Shown: positions 9,801 to 18,980, counted from the first letter of the stretch. The stretch: DNA of 58,850 nt from an uncultured Flavobacteriaceae bacterium (GCA_938009735.1 CALLIG010000176.1:1-58850); one strand, 5' to 3'. Translations and numbers: made by a program. The notes: generated from the letters alone by a model not told the origin.

Positions 9801-10113
9801 TGCCACCATTAACGGCGCTAACTATATTGGTGCAGGTAAGGAAATTGGTTCTTTAAAAAAGGGAAAACTTGCCGATTTAATTGTGTTAGAAAAAAACCCT
9901 CTTGAAGACATTAAGAACACAGAAACCGTAACGTATACTATGGTAAATGGGAGACTTTATGATACCGCTACCATGAATGAAATAGGAAATGTTGATATTG
10001 ACAGGTCAGAATTTTGGTGGGAAAATAGTAAAGCAAGTGAAGCTTTTCCTTGGCATGAAGCTGCACAAAGTTTTACCACTCCTGGCTGCGGATGTCATTT
10101 AGGGCATCAGTAA
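6814..10113 (+). CDS. Secreted TolB-like beta-propeller / amidohydrolase fusion protein
   Basis: This 1099-residue protein has a signal peptide (about residues 1-19, ending LVAQ). A long N-terminal half carries many PD40/WD40-like TolB or tricorn-type repeats of the SPDGKxIAF form (for example FSPDGKRIAFTSDAGG and YSPDGKELVYVTWND). The C-terminal amidohydrolase domain starts near residue 660, with the metal motif HAHIGG (H723, H725), the hydrolase-type PEGGSTFY and GHTGVEHN segments, and the closing ADLIVLEKNPLEDIKNT block. The tail ends in TTPGCGCHLGHQ, an unusual Cys/His cluster that could bind metal. It probably acts on peptide or cyclic amide substrates in the periplasm. It is followed by a second large propeller protein, and the two may work together. 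Confidence 0.88.
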   Translation: MTKKLLLLALLGATISLVAQDKKEDKKDKAKWDVSNPGADFNYKEHKFSTNEGTWMNLDVSPDGKTIVFDLMGDIYTMPIAGGKAKVLRSGIPFELQPRFSPDGKRIAFTSDAGGGDNIWVMNTDGSDAKAITKEKFRLLNNPYWTPDGNYIVARKHFTSQRSLGAGEIWQYHHTGGSGVQLTKRKNDQQDVNEPCISPDGKYLYYSEDVYSGGYFQYNKDPNKQIYAIKRYEFETGETATVTRGPGGAARPQLSRDGKLMAFVKRVRTKTVLYIHDLETGEEWPLFDDLNKDQQEAWAIFGVYPNYSWIPGDKEIVFWNKGQLHKINVSTREVTNIPFTVDATIKIAETVHFNNPVDSEEFNAKIIRHAVTSPDGKTMAFNALGHLYTKKLPNGKPKRLTKATDFESEPSYSPDGKELVYVTWNDTELGAIHRISSTGGTSTKLTNKKGIYRNPAFSPSGQLIAFNKESGNLDQGMAFGKNAGVYSISRNGSDLKRLTKEGEYPQFTANGKRVFYQTGGTYFGSLTKKLKSVNLNGEDERTHLKSKYANRLVPSPDNKWIAFTNLHKAYIAPLLMNGKEIDLDNKSTLVPVSQIAKDAGINLHWSKDSKTIHWTLGDTYFSNEIKDRYTFLPGSPEKVAKMDSIGSPIGLTAKTDKPKGRVAFVNARIITMENGEVIESGTIIVNGNIIEDIGKTADVAIPANSKLFDVSGKTIMPGIVDAHAHIGGFRYGLTTQKHWQLYANLAYGVTTSHDPSANSESIFAMAELVKNGQMVGPRIYSTGFILYGADGDFKATINGLEDARSSIRRTKAYGAQSVKSYNQPRREQRQQVMQAARELGINVVPEGGSTFYTNMTMIMDGHTGVEHNIPVAPVYKDVLELWKTSKSGYTPTLIVNYGGLNGEYYFYQKDNVWENEKLLKYTPRSIVDARSRHRTMVPDEEYENGHILVSKVAKSLTDNGVKVNLGAHGQLQGLGAHWELWLLHQGGMTNMEALEAATINGANYIGAGKEIGSLKKGKLADLIVLEKNPLEDIKNTETVTYTMVNGRLYDTATMNEIGNVDIDRSEFWWENSKASEAFPWHEAAQSFTTPGCGCHLGHQ

Positions 10114-10189
10114 CCTAACAAACAATAGCCGCAAGAGATATAAAAAGAACTGTATTTTGCTATTTCAATACAAGCAACAGAATAATAAC

Positions 10190-10201
10190 CCCACTAGTGG
10201 G
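10190..10201. repeat. Perfect 12-bp palindrome between two large secreted-protein genes
   Basis: The sequence CCCACTAGTGGG is an exact palindrome in the 125-bp gap upstream of the gene at 10239, in otherwise AT-rich DNA. Its position about 40 bp before the start would suit an operator or a short RNA hairpin. No T-run follows it, so it is not a typical terminator. Confidence 0.4.
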
Positions 10202-10238
10202 AATAAAATAATTATAACCAACTAATATAATTTTCAAA

Positions 10239-13200
10239 ATGAAGTATTTCTTAAAATCAATGCTATTCTTTTTTGTGCTAACAGCTGCCTCTGCACAAAA
10301 CTTTGATATGAAAATGGTACAAGACCTTAAGCCTAGAAACATTGGTCCTGGTGGTATGAGTGGTCGCGTTACAGCTATTGATGCCGTTCATAGCAATCCT
10401 GACATCATGTATGTAGGTACGGCTTCCGGTGGTATCTGGAAATCTACTTCTGGAGGTATCACATGGGAACCCATTTTTGATGAGGAACTAACAGCATCTG
10501 TTGGTGCTTTGGCCATTCAGCAATCAAACCCTTCGGTAATTTGGGTGGGTACTGGTGAAGGTAATCCTAGAAATAGTCTGAATGGAGGCTTCGGAGTTTA
10601 TAGATCGCTTGATGGAGGCAAAAACTGGAAGGCGATGGGACTTGAAAAGACAAGACACATCCATAGAATAAAAATAGATCCTACTGATCCAAATACAGTT
10701 TATGTTGGGGCTATAGGTTCGCCATGGGGTGAGCATTCCGAACGTGGTGTTTATAAAACTACTGATGGCGGCGAAACTTGGAACAAAATACTTTTCGTAA
10801 ATAACAAAACTGGAGTTGCAGATTTAATTATGGATCCAACAAATCCGAACAAATTAATTGCTGCCATGTGGGAACACAAGCGTGACCCATGGTTCTTCAA
10901 ATCAGGTGGTTCAGGAAGCGGTTTATATATGACCCATGACGGCGGAAAAAATTGGAAGAAACTATCTGAAGAAGATGGTCTGCCAAAGGGAGACTTAGGT
11001 AGGATAGGTGTTGCTATTGCCCCAGGAAAACCAAATATTGTTTATGCGCTGATAGAAGCTAAAAAAAACGCACTTTACAAATCAGAGGATGGTGGTTTTA
11101 AATGGAAAATGATTAATAACAAACCTGATATTGGTAATCGTCCATTTTACTATTCTGAAATCTACGTAGACCCACAGAACGAAAATCGTGTGTATTCGGT
11201 CTTTACATTTATTAATAAATCTGAAGATGGGGGTAAGAATTTCAAACAATTAATGAATGCTTACGGAAATGACGTCAGCAATGGCGTACACCCTGACCAC
11301 CATGCTTTTTGGATACATCCTGATAACGGACAGTTCATCTTAAATGGTAATGATGGCGGATTTAATATTTCGAAAGATGGCGGTAAATCGTGGCGCTTTA
11401 TTGGAAACATTCCAGTAGCACAGTTTTATCATATTGCTACGGATAATGAATTCCCATATAACGTTTATGGCGGAATGCAAGATAATGGTTCGTGGAGAGG
11501 GCCTGCCTATGCTTGGAAACGTCAAGGTATTAGAAATAGCTACTGGCAAGAAATCAGTTTCGGCGATGGATTCGATGTCGTACCAGATTTAGAAAATTCA
11601 CAATACGGCTACACAATGAGTCAGCAAGGTTTTGTACAACGTTATGACCATATTACAGGTAATAACTATATCGTACGCCCTACTCCGCCAGATGCTACAA
11701 CAAAGCTTCGTTTCAATTGGAATGCAGCTATTGGGCAAGATCCGTTTGATACTAACACCGTGTATTTTGGTAGTCAATTTGTTCATAAAAGCACAGACAA
11801 AGCTTTGACTTGGGATGTGATTTCTCCAGATTTAACAACTAACGATCCGGAAAAACAAAAGCAAAGTGAAAGTGGTGGTTTAAGTATGGATGCTACTGGT
11901 GCGGAAAACCACACCACTATTTTAGTTATTGAACCTTCACCTGTTGAAAAGGATATGCTTTGGACAGGTTCTGACGACGGTCGTGTTCATTACACTATTA
12001 ATGGAGGAGACACTTGGATTGATGTTACACCAAATATAAAAGGCTTACCCGCTGGAAGTTGGATACCTCAAATTAAAGCATCAAACAAAAACAAAGGGGA
12101 AGCATTATTGATTGCGAATGACTACAGAAGATTCAATTATACACCCTACGCCTATCGCACCAAAAACTATGGTAAAACTTGGGAACGTATTGTAGACGCC
12201 AACGATGTTCAGAGTTATACGTTATCAATCGTAGAAGATCCTGAAAATGCAAATCTAATTTTCTTAGGTACAGATGATGGTTTATACATTTCATTTGATG
12301 CAGCAGTAACATGGCAGAAATGGACAGAAGGTTTCCCAACGGTATCAACCAAAGATTTGGTTATTCACCCAAGAGAGCATGATTTGGTTATTGGCACTTT
12401 TGGTCGCGCTGCATGGGTACTAGATGATATTCGTCCATTACGTGCATTAGCTTCAAGCAAAGGAATTCTTAATGCTGACGCAAAATTATTCACTCCGCCA
12501 ACTGCTTATCAAGCGGCCTATCAACAGCCAACGGGAAGTCGTTTTGGTGGCGATGCATTATACAATGGTGAAAACAGAAAGCAAGGTGCAATGATTACCT
12601 ATTACATAAAAGAAGGTAAGAAGAAGGCCGATAAACCGGAGAAGAAAGATGATGCGGAATCAGATTCAGAAAAGGAAAAAGCAGTAGACGAATCGAAACC
12701 AAAATTAACAGGAGTACAAAAAAAGGACTCTATTCAATTTGAGTTTTTAAATGGAGACAAAGTCTTTAGAACCTTAAAGTATAAAACTCCTGAAAAAGCA
12801 GGTTTCCATAGAATTTATTGGAGAATGGATGAAAAAGGTCCGGATAGACCCTCTAGAAAAATTAGCAAGCGTAAGAACGAAAGAGGCGGACGAAGTGTAA
12901 AACCAGGCACTTATAAAGTTAGAATGAGTTTTGGTGACCTAACTGAAGAAACCATGATAACCGTCAAGTCTGATCCTAGATTGAATGTGGATATGAACTC
13001 GGTAAACGAAATCTATGATACAACAAGCAAAATAGTTGACATGACTCAAACGGCTGCTGACGCTGTAAAGCAATTAGTAGAAAGCAAAAACATAGCTACT
13101 AAGTATTCCAAAGAATTAAAAGAATTGGATAAGAAAAAGTATAAAGATCAGATTAAAGCATCCAAAGATATCATCAAACAAATCGATTCTGTGGTTGCAC

Positions 13201-13478
13201 TTTATATTGGAAAAGAAGATAAACGTCAGGGAATTACAAGAAACCCTGAAGTGAACGTAATGCAGCGACTTGGTAATGCTGGTTATTATACAGAGACTAG
13301 GCAATCTGGCTTAACCAAAACAGAGCAGAATTTATTGAAATTTGCAGAAACAGATCTAAAGTCTGCCTTAACTAAAACCAATACTTTCTTTACTGACAAA
13401 TGGAAAGCATATCGTGAATCAATTCAAGCCTTAGAAGTTTCTCCTTTTAAGGAAACAAAGAGTTTTAATTTAAAATAA
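10239..13478 (+). CDS. Secreted sortilin/BNR-repeat beta-propeller protein
   Basis: This is a 1079-residue protein with a signal peptide (residues 1-19, ending ASAQ) and a long series of BNR/VPS10-like repeats of the S.DGG..W form, such as YRSLDGGKNW, YKTTDGGETW, YMTHDGGKNW and YKSEDGGFKW. These build one or two large beta-propellers across about residues 30-720. A lysine- and glutamate-rich linker (about 780-820, KKADKPEKKDDAESDSEKEK) leads to a C-terminal helical region. Related Bacteroidota proteins are annotated as glycosyl hydrolase or sortilin-like, but I see no clear catalytic residues. It follows the propeller-amidohydrolase fusion by 125 bp in the same direction. Confidence 0.85.
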   Translation: MKYFLKSMLFFFVLTAASAQNFDMKMVQDLKPRNIGPGGMSGRVTAIDAVHSNPDIMYVGTASGGIWKSTSGGITWEPIFDEELTASVGALAIQQSNPSVIWVGTGEGNPRNSLNGGFGVYRSLDGGKNWKAMGLEKTRHIHRIKIDPTDPNTVYVGAIGSPWGEHSERGVYKTTDGGETWNKILFVNNKTGVADLIMDPTNPNKLIAAMWEHKRDPWFFKSGGSGSGLYMTHDGGKNWKKLSEEDGLPKGDLGRIGVAIAPGKPNIVYALIEAKKNALYKSEDGGFKWKMINNKPDIGNRPFYYSEIYVDPQNENRVYSVFTFINKSEDGGKNFKQLMNAYGNDVSNGVHPDHHAFWIHPDNGQFILNGNDGGFNISKDGGKSWRFIGNIPVAQFYHIATDNEFPYNVYGGMQDNGSWRGPAYAWKRQGIRNSYWQEISFGDGFDVVPDLENSQYGYTMSQQGFVQRYDHITGNNYIVRPTPPDATTKLRFNWNAAIGQDPFDTNTVYFGSQFVHKSTDKALTWDVISPDLTTNDPEKQKQSESGGLSMDATGAENHTTILVIEPSPVEKDMLWTGSDDGRVHYTINGGDTWIDVTPNIKGLPAGSWIPQIKASNKNKGEALLIANDYRRFNYTPYAYRTKNYGKTWERIVDANDVQSYTLSIVEDPENANLIFLGTDDGLYISFDAAVTWQKWTEGFPTVSTKDLVIHPREHDLVIGTFGRAAWVLDDIRPLRALASSKGILNADAKLFTPPTAYQAAYQQPTGSRFGGDALYNGENRKQGAMITYYIKEGKKKADKPEKKDDAESDSEKEKAVDESKPKLTGVQKKDSIQFEFLNGDKVFRTLKYKTPEKAGFHRIYWRMDEKGPDRPSRKISKRKNERGGRSVKPGTYKVRMSFGDLTEETMITVKSDPRLNVDMNSVNEIYDTTSKIVDMTQTAADAVKQLVESKNIATKYSKELKELDKKKYKDQIKASKDIIKQIDSVVALYIGKEDKRQGITRNPEVNVMQRLGNAGYYTETRQSGLTKTEQNLLKFAETDLKSALTKTNTFFTDKWKAYRESIQALEVSPFKETKSFNLK

Positions 13479-13490
13479 AACATTCTCTCC

Positions 13491-13552
13491 TCGAGCGCAG
13501 TCGAGCGATTTTTAAAAATCAATAATCTAAACTAGGTTTCGACTGCGCTCGA
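13491..13552. repeat. REP-like inverted repeat, two 14-bp arms
   Basis: TCGAGCGCAGTCGA at 13491-13504 is the exact reverse complement of TCGACTGCGCTCGA at 13539-13552, with a 34-bp AT-rich spacer. The arms are GC-rich islands in an AT-rich genome and lie just after the stop of the BNR protein and just before the DUF2490 gene. This is the form of an extragenic REP-like element. As RNA it could fold into a long hairpin between the two genes. Confidence 0.7.
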
Positions 13553-13574
13553 CCAGACAATGCTTAAAATATCT

Positions 13575-14279
13575 ATGAAAAGAATAATTTTACTCCTTAC
13601 CCTAATTTTTACTACTTCAATAATTAATAGTCAAGATAACGGCGATGATAAGTTGGGATCATGGCATATGTATTTTGGAACGAACAGAATTTCTGAAAAA
13701 CTAAGTATTCATACCGAGGCACAACTTCGATATTTCGAAAATGGTAAAAACTTTAATCAGTTATTACTGCGTACCGGTTTGAATTATCATATTAACCCGA
13801 ACGCCATTGCTACTATAGGATATGGACATATTACCACCGATGGTACCTTCGAAGATAATGGACAAAGCAACTCGAAGGAACATCGAATTTTCGAACAGTT
13901 TATATTGAAAAATAGTGTTGGTAGTTTTAAGTTTGAACATCGTTATCGTTTGGAACAACGGTTTATCACATTTCCTAATACCCTACCTGAACCTGGAGAT
14001 AAAATAAATGTAACTGAACATCGTGCACGATATCGACTACAGGTTACTTTACCCTTAACTGATATCTTTTTCTTGAATTTTTATGATGAAATCTTCTTGA
14101 ATTTACAAGGCGATGTGTACGGTCAAAACCGATTATATGCAGCTTTGGGTGTAAACGTTACAGATAATTTAAGTGTTCAGGCAGGTTATTTGAAAAATCA
14201 CTTTCCAACAAGAAATTATGACCGTTTACAGATAGGTGTGATCTTTAACCCCGACTTAAGAAAAAAGAAGAAAGAATAA
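13575..14279 (+). CDS. DUF2490 outer-membrane beta-barrel-like protein
   Basis: I chose the ATG at 13575, giving 234 residues, because it starts a clean signal peptide (MKRIILLLTLIFTTSIINSQ). The ATG at 13560 lies only 7 bp from the repeat arm and adds five residues. The body is rich in alternating aromatic and polar residues (LSIHTEAQLRYFENGKNFNQ, FKFEHRYRLEQRF, VTEHRARYRLQVTLPL), a pattern of transmembrane beta-strands, and matches the DUF2490 family of small outer-membrane proteins. The function is unknown. The RYRLQ and FLKNHFPTRNYDRLQIGVI-type strands are near the end, as is usual. Confidence 0.8.
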   Translation: MKRIILLLTLIFTTSIINSQDNGDDKLGSWHMYFGTNRISEKLSIHTEAQLRYFENGKNFNQLLLRTGLNYHINPNAIATIGYGHITTDGTFEDNGQSNSKEHRIFEQFILKNSVGSFKFEHRYRLEQRFITFPNTLPEPGDKINVTEHRARYRLQVTLPLTDIFFLNFYDEIFLNLQGDVYGQNRLYAALGVNVTDNLSVQAGYLKNHFPTRNYDRLQIGVIFNPDLRKKKKE

Positions 14280-14347
14280 AGCATTTGGTTTTTGCTGTTA
14301 GCAATAGTATCCATTGGTTAGTTATTCTCTAAAAAATACTTCCTAAC

Positions 14348-15565
14348 ATGAATTTGCAAAAAATTACATTTCAAAATAAAGAAGGGCAATCCTTAGTAGG
14401 TAGATTAGAACTGCCAGTTGATCAGCAACCGCACAATTATGTCATTTTTGCGCATTGCTTTACGTGTAATAAAAATTTATCTGCTGTTAAGAATATTGGT
14501 AAATCTTTAACTGCTAAAGGTTTTGGAGTTCTTCGTTTTGATTTTACAGGTCTTGGAGAAAGTGAAGGGGATTTTGAAGACACCAACTTCTCTGGCAATG
14601 TAGAAGACCTCGTTGCAGCGGCAGATTACCTTAAAACCAACTATCAAGCCCCTACCCTTTTGGTTGGCCATTCTTTGGGCGGTGCTGCAGTTATTTTTGC
14701 TGCATCAGAAATTGAGTCCATAAAAGCTATTGCTACTATTGGAGCACCTTCAAACCCTAATCATGTGCAACATTTGTTCAAAAGTAATTTGGAAGAAATT
14801 GAGGTTTCAGGTAAAGCTGTTGTCAATCTAAGCGGTCGTGATTTTACGATAAAAAAGCAGTTTTTAGAAGATTTAGAATCTAAATCAATGCAAGAAACTG
14901 CTAAAAATTTAGGGAAGGCTTTGTTGGTACTGCACTCACCAAACGATGGAACAGTAGGTATCAAAAACGCCGAAGAAATCTACCATGCAGCAAAACATCC
15001 TAAAAGTTTTATTTCATTAGATGGTGCTGACCATTTACTTATGAATAAAAAAGATTCGACATATGTCGGGCAGGTTATTGCCAGTTGGGCAGAACGTTAT
15101 GTAGATATTCCTGAAGAATCAAACTTAAAGACAAAACATCAAGTTATAGCAAGTTTAGATGAGCAAGATGGTTTTACTACTGCTATGAAAGTAGGTAATC
15201 ACTATATGTCAGCAGATGAACCCGTTTCATTTGGAGGAAATGACTTTGGACCTTCACCTTACGAATTTGTATCTGCAGGCCTATCTGCTTGTACTGTAAT
15301 GACGGTTCAAATGTATGTGCGTCGCAAAGGCTGGCCTTTAAAAAATATAGAAGTACATACCTCTTATGGCAAATCTCATGCTGAAGATTGCGAAGATTGT
15401 GAGTCAGACAGCGCTAAAATTGACACCTTTAATAGAGAAATTAAGCTCACAGGAGATTTAGATGAAAAACAAATCACACGTATTTTACAGATTGCTGATA
15501 AATGTCCTGTTCATAAAACACTTCATAGTGAAACCCAGGTTCTCACAAAACTGATTCATGATTAA
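14348..15565 (+). CDS. Bifunctional alpha/beta hydrolase - OsmC family protein
   Basis: This is a 405-residue fusion. Residues 1-255 form an alpha/beta hydrolase with nucleophile elbow GHSLGG (S109), an acid in LHSPNDGTVG and a His in SLDGADHLLM. Residues 270-400 form an OsmC/Ohr-like domain with its two redox Cys in LSACTVM and DKCPVHKTL, the signature of thiol-dependent peroxide detoxification. The acid-rich insert HAEDCEDCESD carries two more Cys. This architecture recurs in Bacteroidota, so it is not a local assembly error. It is cytosolic, with no signal peptide. Its role may be removal of organic hydroperoxides coupled to ester hydrolysis, but this is inferred from the domains only. Confidence 0.88.
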   Translation: MNLQKITFQNKEGQSLVGRLELPVDQQPHNYVIFAHCFTCNKNLSAVKNIGKSLTAKGFGVLRFDFTGLGESEGDFEDTNFSGNVEDLVAAADYLKTNYQAPTLLVGHSLGGAAVIFAASEIESIKAIATIGAPSNPNHVQHLFKSNLEEIEVSGKAVVNLSGRDFTIKKQFLEDLESKSMQETAKNLGKALLVLHSPNDGTVGIKNAEEIYHAAKHPKSFISLDGADHLLMNKKDSTYVGQVIASWAERYVDIPEESNLKTKHQVIASLDEQDGFTTAMKVGNHYMSADEPVSFGGNDFGPSPYEFVSAGLSACTVMTVQMYVRRKGWPLKNIEVHTSYGKSHAEDCEDCESDSAKIDTFNREIKLTGDLDEKQITRILQIADKCPVHKTLHSETQVLTKLIHD

Positions 15566-15589
15566 TCTTCTTACTAAAGAAAAATACTC

Positions 15590-16078
15590 TTGGCCTTAAA
15601 AAGTAAGCCTTTTGAAATAACAGTTACCGGAAGCTACTCATTGCTGCTACTTCCTTTAGAAATTATTCAGCCTTTTCTAGATCAGAATATTAAAAGAGTA
15701 AAAGTAAAAGCCTCTTTTGAAGATAAAGCATATGAATTTCATGGCGCATTCCAAAAACGTAACGGAAGCTACTACATGATGTTTGGTAAGCGCTATCAAA
15801 AGGAAATAGGAGTTTTTCCGAATGATTATTTTCAATTACAATTTTTTGAAGATGATTCGAAGTACGGTGTCGAAATGCCCGAAGAACTTGAAGCTGTTTT
15901 TATGAGCGACAATGAAGCGTTCCAAATTTTCGAATCATTTACTCCCGGAAAACAAAGAGGTATTATCTATGGTGTCTTGAGCTATAAGGCCTCGCAAACC
16001 CGCATAGATAAATCTTTAGTTCTTTGTGAGAATCTTAAACAAGGTATCAAAGAAAATAAGTATCTTTTACGTCCTTAA
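15590..16078 (+). CDS. DUF1905 / YdeI-OmpD-associated protein, TTG start
   Basis: This is a 162-residue soluble protein. The N-terminal part (KPFEITVTGS through LQLQFFEDD) is a DUF1905 beta-barrel-like domain. The C-terminal part (MPEELEAVFMSDNEAFQIFESFTPGKQRGIIYGVLSYKASQTRIDKSLVLCENLKQG) matches the YdeI/OmpD-associated, bacteriocin-protection-like family. No ATG lies before the conserved domain begins, so TTG at 15590 is the most likely start. It follows the hydrolase-OsmC gene by 24 bp and is probably co-transcribed. The biochemical role is unknown. Confidence 0.8.
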   Translation: MALKSKPFEITVTGSYSLLLLPLEIIQPFLDQNIKRVKVKASFEDKAYEFHGAFQKRNGSYYMMFGKRYQKEIGVFPNDYFQLQFFEDDSKYGVEMPEELEAVFMSDNEAFQIFESFTPGKQRGIIYGVLSYKASQTRIDKSLVLCENLKQGIKENKYLLRP

Positions 16079-16145
16079 TTAGTCCTAATTAAATTTACAA
16101 GAAATAACATCCGTAAATTTCCAAACCAGTTAACTACTCTATTCT

Positions 16146-18980
16146 ATGAAAAAAAATGCAATTTTATTTGTAGCCATGCTACTAAACTTATGTATTCTCA
16201 ATGCTCAAAATGACGCTAGTATTTCTACAAACCAAGAAATTCTTGAAGGTGATATTCCATCTAATCCTGATGTCAAAATAGGCAAACTAAGCAATGGCCT
16301 TACTTATTATATTCAAAATAATGGAAAACCTGCAGACAAAGTTGAATTAAGACTTGTTGTCAATGCTGGTTCTATCATGGAGACTGATAGACAATTAGGA
16401 CTTGCTCATTTCATGGAGCACATGAACTTTAATGGTACCAAAAATTTTGAAAAAAATGACCTTGTTGATTATTTACAAAGCATCGGTGTGAAATTTGGCG
16501 CCGATTTAAATGCCTATACCAGTTTCGATGAAACGGTATATATATTACCTATACCTAGCGACGATCCTGAAAAACTAGAAAAAGGATTTCAGATCATCGA
16601 AGATTGGGCTCACAATACAACACTATCAGAAGAAGCAATAGATGGCGAACGCGGCGTTGTATTAGAAGAATTACGCTTGCGTTTAGGAGCAAATGAAAGA
16701 ATGATGCGTGTAACCTTGCCTAAAATCATGTATGGTTCTAAATATGCCGAAAGACTTCCTATTGGCACTAAAGAAAACCTAGAGAATTTCACATATGATG
16801 ATGTTCGTAATTATTACAAAGAGTGGTATCGACCAGATTTGATGGCTGTAGTAGCTGTAGGTGATTTAGATGTTGAGACCATGGAGCAAAAAATTAAAGA
16901 TCATTTTTCGAATATTGCTAAACCTGAAAAACCTTCAGTTCGAGAAGCTTATGAATTACCAAATCATAAAGAAACACTAATTGCAATAGCTTCAGATGAA
17001 GAAGCAGCTTTTACACAAGTTCAAGTATTATATAAAGATTCATTCAATGCTCCTGAGACAAAGAGTATGGGTGATTATCGCGAGCTTGTTGTTAAAAATC
17101 TATTTTCAACCTTGATCAATAACCGTTTAAGCGAATTAGGAAATAGTCCTGAGCCACCATTTGTATTTGCTTCTAGCTATTACGGCGGTACCTACGCGAG
17201 AACTAAAAACGCATATCAATCTTTTGCAATTACAAGTGCTGAAGGACAGCTTGCTGGTCTTAAATCAATATTGGAGGCTAATGAACGTGTAAAAAGATTC
17301 GGCTTTAAAGAAGGAGAATTTGATCGCGCAAAAAAGACTTTAATGGCTGGTTTAGAAAAGCAATATAATGATCGTGATAAAAGAGAGAGCGGTCGTGTTG
17401 TTGGTGAGTTTATAGAAAATTATTTAGAAAATAGCCCAATGCCAGGTCTTGAATGGGAATATGAGACCACAAAAAATCTTCTTCCTAGCATTCAATTGGA
17501 AGAAGTTGGCGAATTAATTAAAGCCTTTTTACACGATGATAATCGAGTAATAGTTTTAACTGGGGCTAAAAAAGAAGGGCTAGTAGAAGTTACTGAAGAT
17601 GAAGTAAAAACACTTTTAGCATCAGTTCAAAGCGCTGATATTACTGATTATGAAGATGAAGCGGTTCGAACTAGCCTCATTGAAAAATTACCAGAAGCGG
17701 GTAAGGTTACTTCATCAAAAACAAATGAAGCAATTGATGCTACAACTTTGACTTTAAGCAACGGCGCTACTGTTACATACAAAAAAACAGATTTTAAAAA
17801 TGACGAAGTGCTTTTTCAGGCATTTAGTTTTGGAGGATCAAGCTTATATTCTGACGAAGATTATAAAGCAACATCATTTGCCAACGACGGCCTTGCTGAT
17901 GCAGGAATAGGTGGATTATCACTTAATGATATTGATAAATTCATGAGTGGAAAAATTGCTAGGGTATACCCATCTATTAGTAATGTAAGTGAAAACTTTA
18001 GAGGCTCTGCAGCTCCAAAAGACTTAGAAACTTTGTTTCAAATGGTTCACTTGTACTTTACACAATTAAATAAAGACCCAGAAGCCTACCAATCTTTCCT
18101 AACAAAGCAAAAAAGCTTTTTAGGTAATTTATTGGCAAATCCTCAATATTACTTTCAAGATGAAGTAGGAAAAATTCAAAATGAAGGCAACACAAGATAT
18201 ATGGGCTTTCCTACTGTTGAAAAGTTAGAAGCTTCTAGTTATGATTTAGCTTATGAAAAGTACCAAGAACGATTTGCTGATGCTGGTGACTTCCACTATT
18301 ATTTAGTAGGTAATGTTGACGCAGCTCAAGTAAAAATGTTAGCTGAAAAATATCTTGCATCGCTTCCAGGCAAGAACAGTAATGAGGCGTATGTTCCAAC
18401 AAAATTTAGAAGAAAAGATGCCTTTCAAAAACATGTGATCAACCGTGGAAAAGATCCGAAGAGCACGGTATCAATAAAGTGGGAAGAAGTGATACCTTAT
18501 GATAGTAAAACAGAACTAGCTGTAAAAGCTCTAGGAGAAGTTTTGACGATTAAATTGGTTGAAAAATTAAGAGAAGAAGAAGGCGGCGTATATGGAGTAG
18601 GTGCTCGAGGTAGCTTAAGCAAAATATCTTTCTCAAGCCTTTCGTTTTCTATTTCTTTCCCTTGTGGACCAGAGAATGTAGATAAGTTAGTAGCTGCAGC
18701 CCTTGCTGAAGTTGAAAAAATCAAAACAGATGGTGTTAGCGCTGAGGATATGTCAAAAGTAAAAGAAACGTATATGGTTCAGCGTAAAGAAGCCATTAAA
18801 ACGAATCGGTTTTGGATTGATAATTTATTAAGTGCTGATAAAGAAGATAAAGATATCAATGCCGTATTAAAATTTGAAGAAAGTTTAAATAAACTGGACA
18901 AGGCAGATCTTCAAGAGGTGGCAAAAAAATACTTAGATGAGAAATATTTCTTAGCCATTTTAATGCCTGAAACAGAATAA
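16146..18980 (+). CDS. Secreted M16-family zinc metallopeptidase
   Basis: This 944-residue protein has a signal peptide (about residues 1-20, ending LNAQ) and the inverted zinc motif HxxEH as HFMEH (H88, E91, H92), with a distal ligand Glu about 76 residues later (E168 in GERGVVLEELR). It contains two tandem M16 halves: the active one at about 40-280 and an inactive partner near 540-940, including a C-terminal LREEEGGVYGVGARGSLSK segment. This is the full-length arrangement of pitrilysin-like and processing-peptidase-like enzymes. It probably degrades peptides in the periplasm. A hairpin terminator follows its stop. Confidence 0.93.
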   Translation: MKKNAILFVAMLLNLCILNAQNDASISTNQEILEGDIPSNPDVKIGKLSNGLTYYIQNNGKPADKVELRLVVNAGSIMETDRQLGLAHFMEHMNFNGTKNFEKNDLVDYLQSIGVKFGADLNAYTSFDETVYILPIPSDDPEKLEKGFQIIEDWAHNTTLSEEAIDGERGVVLEELRLRLGANERMMRVTLPKIMYGSKYAERLPIGTKENLENFTYDDVRNYYKEWYRPDLMAVVAVGDLDVETMEQKIKDHFSNIAKPEKPSVREAYELPNHKETLIAIASDEEAAFTQVQVLYKDSFNAPETKSMGDYRELVVKNLFSTLINNRLSELGNSPEPPFVFASSYYGGTYARTKNAYQSFAITSAEGQLAGLKSILEANERVKRFGFKEGEFDRAKKTLMAGLEKQYNDRDKRESGRVVGEFIENYLENSPMPGLEWEYETTKNLLPSIQLEEVGELIKAFLHDDNRVIVLTGAKKEGLVEVTEDEVKTLLASVQSADITDYEDEAVRTSLIEKLPEAGKVTSSKTNEAIDATTLTLSNGATVTYKKTDFKNDEVLFQAFSFGGSSLYSDEDYKATSFANDGLADAGIGGLSLNDIDKFMSGKIARVYPSISNVSENFRGSAAPKDLETLFQMVHLYFTQLNKDPEAYQSFLTKQKSFLGNLLANPQYYFQDEVGKIQNEGNTRYMGFPTVEKLEASSYDLAYEKYQERFADAGDFHYYLVGNVDAAQVKMLAEKYLASLPGKNSNEAYVPTKFRRKDAFQKHVINRGKDPKSTVSIKWEEVIPYDSKTELAVKALGEVLTIKLVEKLREEEGGVYGVGARGSLSKISFSSLSFSISFPCGPENVDKLVAAALAEVEKIKTDGVSAEDMSKVKETYMVQRKEAIKTNRFWIDNLLSADKEDKDINAVLKFEESLNKLDKADLQEVAKKYLDEKYFLAILMPETE

